From contig NZ_JAFBID010000011.1 of assembly GCF_016811235.1 (NCBI RefSeq), forward strand, positions 48,611-112,610: 64,000 nucleotides of DNA. The letters run 5' to 3'. The stretch is from Microvirga arabica (GTDB lineage: Bacteria; Pseudomonadota; Alphaproteobacteria; Rhizobiales; Beijerinckiaceae). Shown piece by piece: positions 63,912 through 64,000 of this stretch. A program made the translations under genes and the position numbers. A model generated the notes under the pieces. It was not told the DNA's origin and searched no databases. It was given only the letters and a program-made list of their open reading frames with translations. Positions within the stretch are counted from its first letter, which is position 1, and each line of letters starts with the position of its first letter.

Positions 63912-64000
63912 TTACCCGATGATGCTGTCACCGAATGCCTGGCGGCCTTCGTAGATGCCGAACTTCAGGTAGTGCGCCAGCGGGTTGATGTTGGCCTGCG
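63912..64000 (-). CDS. 3' end of a repeat-containing, probably secreted Ca-binding-type protein
   Basis: The minus-strand frame enters at the window edge and ends with TAA at 63912. The 29 visible residues read QANINPLAHYLKFGIYEGRQ plus a short tail. The pattern NPLxHYxxFGxxEGR recurs as a repeat near the C-termini of large RTX/hemolysin-type calcium-binding proteins in this group. Only the last repeat is visible, so the parent protein cannot be named. Confidence 0.6.
   Translation of the reverse strand, partial: QANINPLAHYLKFGIYEGRQAFGDSIIG

Overview
The window is GC-rich, densely coded bacterial chromosome, best read as an alphaproteobacterium of the order Hyphomicrobiales (Microvirga/Methylobacterium-like). 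The assignment rests on the PhyR-NepR-EcfG general stress response locus, a split methylmalonyl-CoA mutase with MeaB, rhizobial-type intergenic palindromic repeats, and family matches such as DUF1194, DUF3750, DUF1328 and DUF763. The genus is an inference; no rRNA or other strong marker is present. No tRNA, rRNA, CRISPR array or complete insertion sequence was seen.

Layout. 1-10.5 kb holds housekeeping genes: the 3' part of the lipid II flippase gene murJ, a class III nucleotide cyclase, two secreted proteins, a class IV aminotransferase, a HAD hydrolase, an M20 peptidase, and a HerA/DUF853-type ATPase broken by a single-base frameshift. 10.6-20.3 kb carries the methylmalonyl-CoA mutase genes (small subunit, large subunit, meaB), interrupted by two paralogous small secreted proteins, an RTX-tailed GH16 glycanase, a lipoprotein hydrolase and a DUF3750 protein. 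The mutase small-subunit gene contains an in-frame palindromic repeat and a locally GC-poor 3' part. 20.3-25 kb is mixed metabolism (asparaginase, UDP-glucose dehydrogenase, an Lrp-type sensor domain, DUF924, a lytic transglycosylase).

25.1-34.1 kb is a probable envelope-glycan cluster. A stand-alone cyclic-nucleotide-binding protein overlaps an ABC-exporter-like protein whose nucleotide-binding domain has lost its core ATPase motifs. Divergent from it are four tightly coupled glycosyltransferase genes, the last fused to a deacetylase-like domain. 34.1-41.1 kb is a peptide/amide ABC importer operon ending in an acetamidase/formamidase gene. 41.1-48.6 kb holds DUF763, an RNA helicase, an MFS transporter, glpD and glpK.

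49.5-56.4 kb is a general stress response island. phyR and nepR-ecfG are divergent, each behind a perfect GGAAC-N16-CGTT promoter. The same motif precedes at least six more genes here: a small unknown protein, a PRC-barrel protein, a secreted protein, DUF1328, a small membrane protein and a short-chain dehydrogenase. A one-mismatch version precedes a KGG-repeat protein. Two further motif copies lead not to genes but to short segments that fold into a C-rich stem-loop followed by an intrinsic terminator. They look like paralogous stress-induced small RNAs, resembling GsrN of Caulobacter, and are the most interesting find.

56.4-64 kb holds a nucleobase permease, an esterase, a thioredoxin-reductase-like flavoprotein and then an accessory segment: an unknown protein, an HNH nuclease, VapBC, two unknown paired genes, a decayed HNH copy and the 3' end of a gene that leaves the window.
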